Assembly (NCBI GenBank): GCA_020849275.1
Contig: JADLGO010000039.1
Span: forward strand, 1 to 34,645
Direction of reading: 5' to 3'
Source of the DNA: Chthonomonadales bacterium
Lineage (GTDB): Bacteria; Armatimonadota; Chthonomonadetes; Chthonomonadales; CAJBBX01
Length of the DNA stretch: 34,645 bases
In this document: positions 34,527 to 34,645 of the stretch, piece by piece
How the letters are laid out: every line of letters starts with the position of its first letter
Position numbering within the stretch: position 1 is the stretch's first letter
Translations under genes and position numbers: made by a program
Notes under the pieces: generated by a model
Databases searched by the model: none
Told to the model about the DNA's origin: nothing
The model's input: the letters and a program-made list of their open reading frames with translations, nothing else

Positions 34527-34645
34527 TGTTCCTGCTCAGCGATAATGTCCACATATTGCTCAGCGATAATGTCCGCGGGTGGTTGGTGTAAGCGGCGCTC
34601 CGGCCCCCACTGCCCCCGCGCCCTTGCTCGCAGTAGGTAGCGAGA
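34527..34645. mobile_element. Right end: 119-bp terminal inverted repeat, probable insertion-sequence end
   Basis: Exact reverse complement of 8-126. Read inward to outward it starts TGTTCC and enters the presumed IS at the window edge. It begins 97 bp after the metallopeptidase stop. The intervening 34430-34526 holds no gene or structure that I can recognise. Confidence 0.6.
34533..34574. repeat. Two direct copies of the 18-bp motif in the right IS end
   Basis: TGCTCAGCGATAATGTCC occurs at 34533-34550 and 34557-34574, the complement of the pair at 79-120 with the same 24-bp period. Confidence 0.85.

Overview
The window is 34.6 kb of very GC-rich bacterial chromosome carrying housekeeping genes: glnS with a tRNA-Gln, ppdK, and a def-fmt pair. 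Around them lie many secreted or carbohydrate-related genes. Three PEP-CTERM proteins, Tat-dependent oxidoreductase, lactonase and serine hydrolase proteins, two uroporphyrinogen-decarboxylase-like (UroD-like) proteins, a PhyH dioxygenase and a sulfatase suggest an environmental bacterium of the Armatimonadota/Planctomycetota type. This placement is inferred from gene content only; there is no rRNA or marker tree to confirm it.

Ends: positions 8-126 and 34527-34645 are a perfect 119-bp inverted repeat. Each arm holds two copies of an 18-bp motif, like the multi-repeat ends of IS21-type insertion sequences. No transposase lies inside, so I read this as a contig stopping in two oppositely oriented copies of one IS.

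Layout. (1) 0.3-4.2 kb, + strand: secreted beta-helix protein, UroD-like protein, PEP-CTERM protein, stand-alone GyrI-like protein. (2) 4.2-6.7 kb, - strand: Tat-exported lactonase-fold beta-propeller, second GyrI-like protein, PhyH dioxygenase. (3) 6.9-11.3 kb: oligoendopeptidase F, sulfatase, small exported hypothetical (- strand), deaminase. (4) 19.9-11.4 kb, - strand: UroD-like protein, MDR dehydrogenase (4-nt overlap), 1067-residue secreted glycosidase-like protein, Tat serine hydrolase, MFS exporter. (5) 20.1-23.8 kb, + strand: PEP-CTERM protein, broken lectin-fold gene, glnS, tRNA-Gln(CUG). (6) 23.9-26.4 kb, - strand: Tat Gfo/Idh/MocA oxidoreductase and parvulin-type PPIase. (7) 26.6-27.3 kb: third PEP-CTERM protein. 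(8) ppdK (- strand) divergent from def-fmt, then a cyclase-family hydrolase (- strand) and an M1-like metallopeptidase.

The strongest regulatory signal is a sigma-54 (-24/-12) promoter, TGGCACG-N4-NTGCA, in front of each of the three PEP-CTERM genes. I saw no comparable match elsewhere in the window by eye. The unlinked genes therefore look like a small RpoN-controlled surface-protein regulon, with exosortase and activator encoded elsewhere. Both UroD-like genes also adjoin a PEP-CTERM gene and lie next to, or in an operon with, a secreted carbohydrate-active protein.
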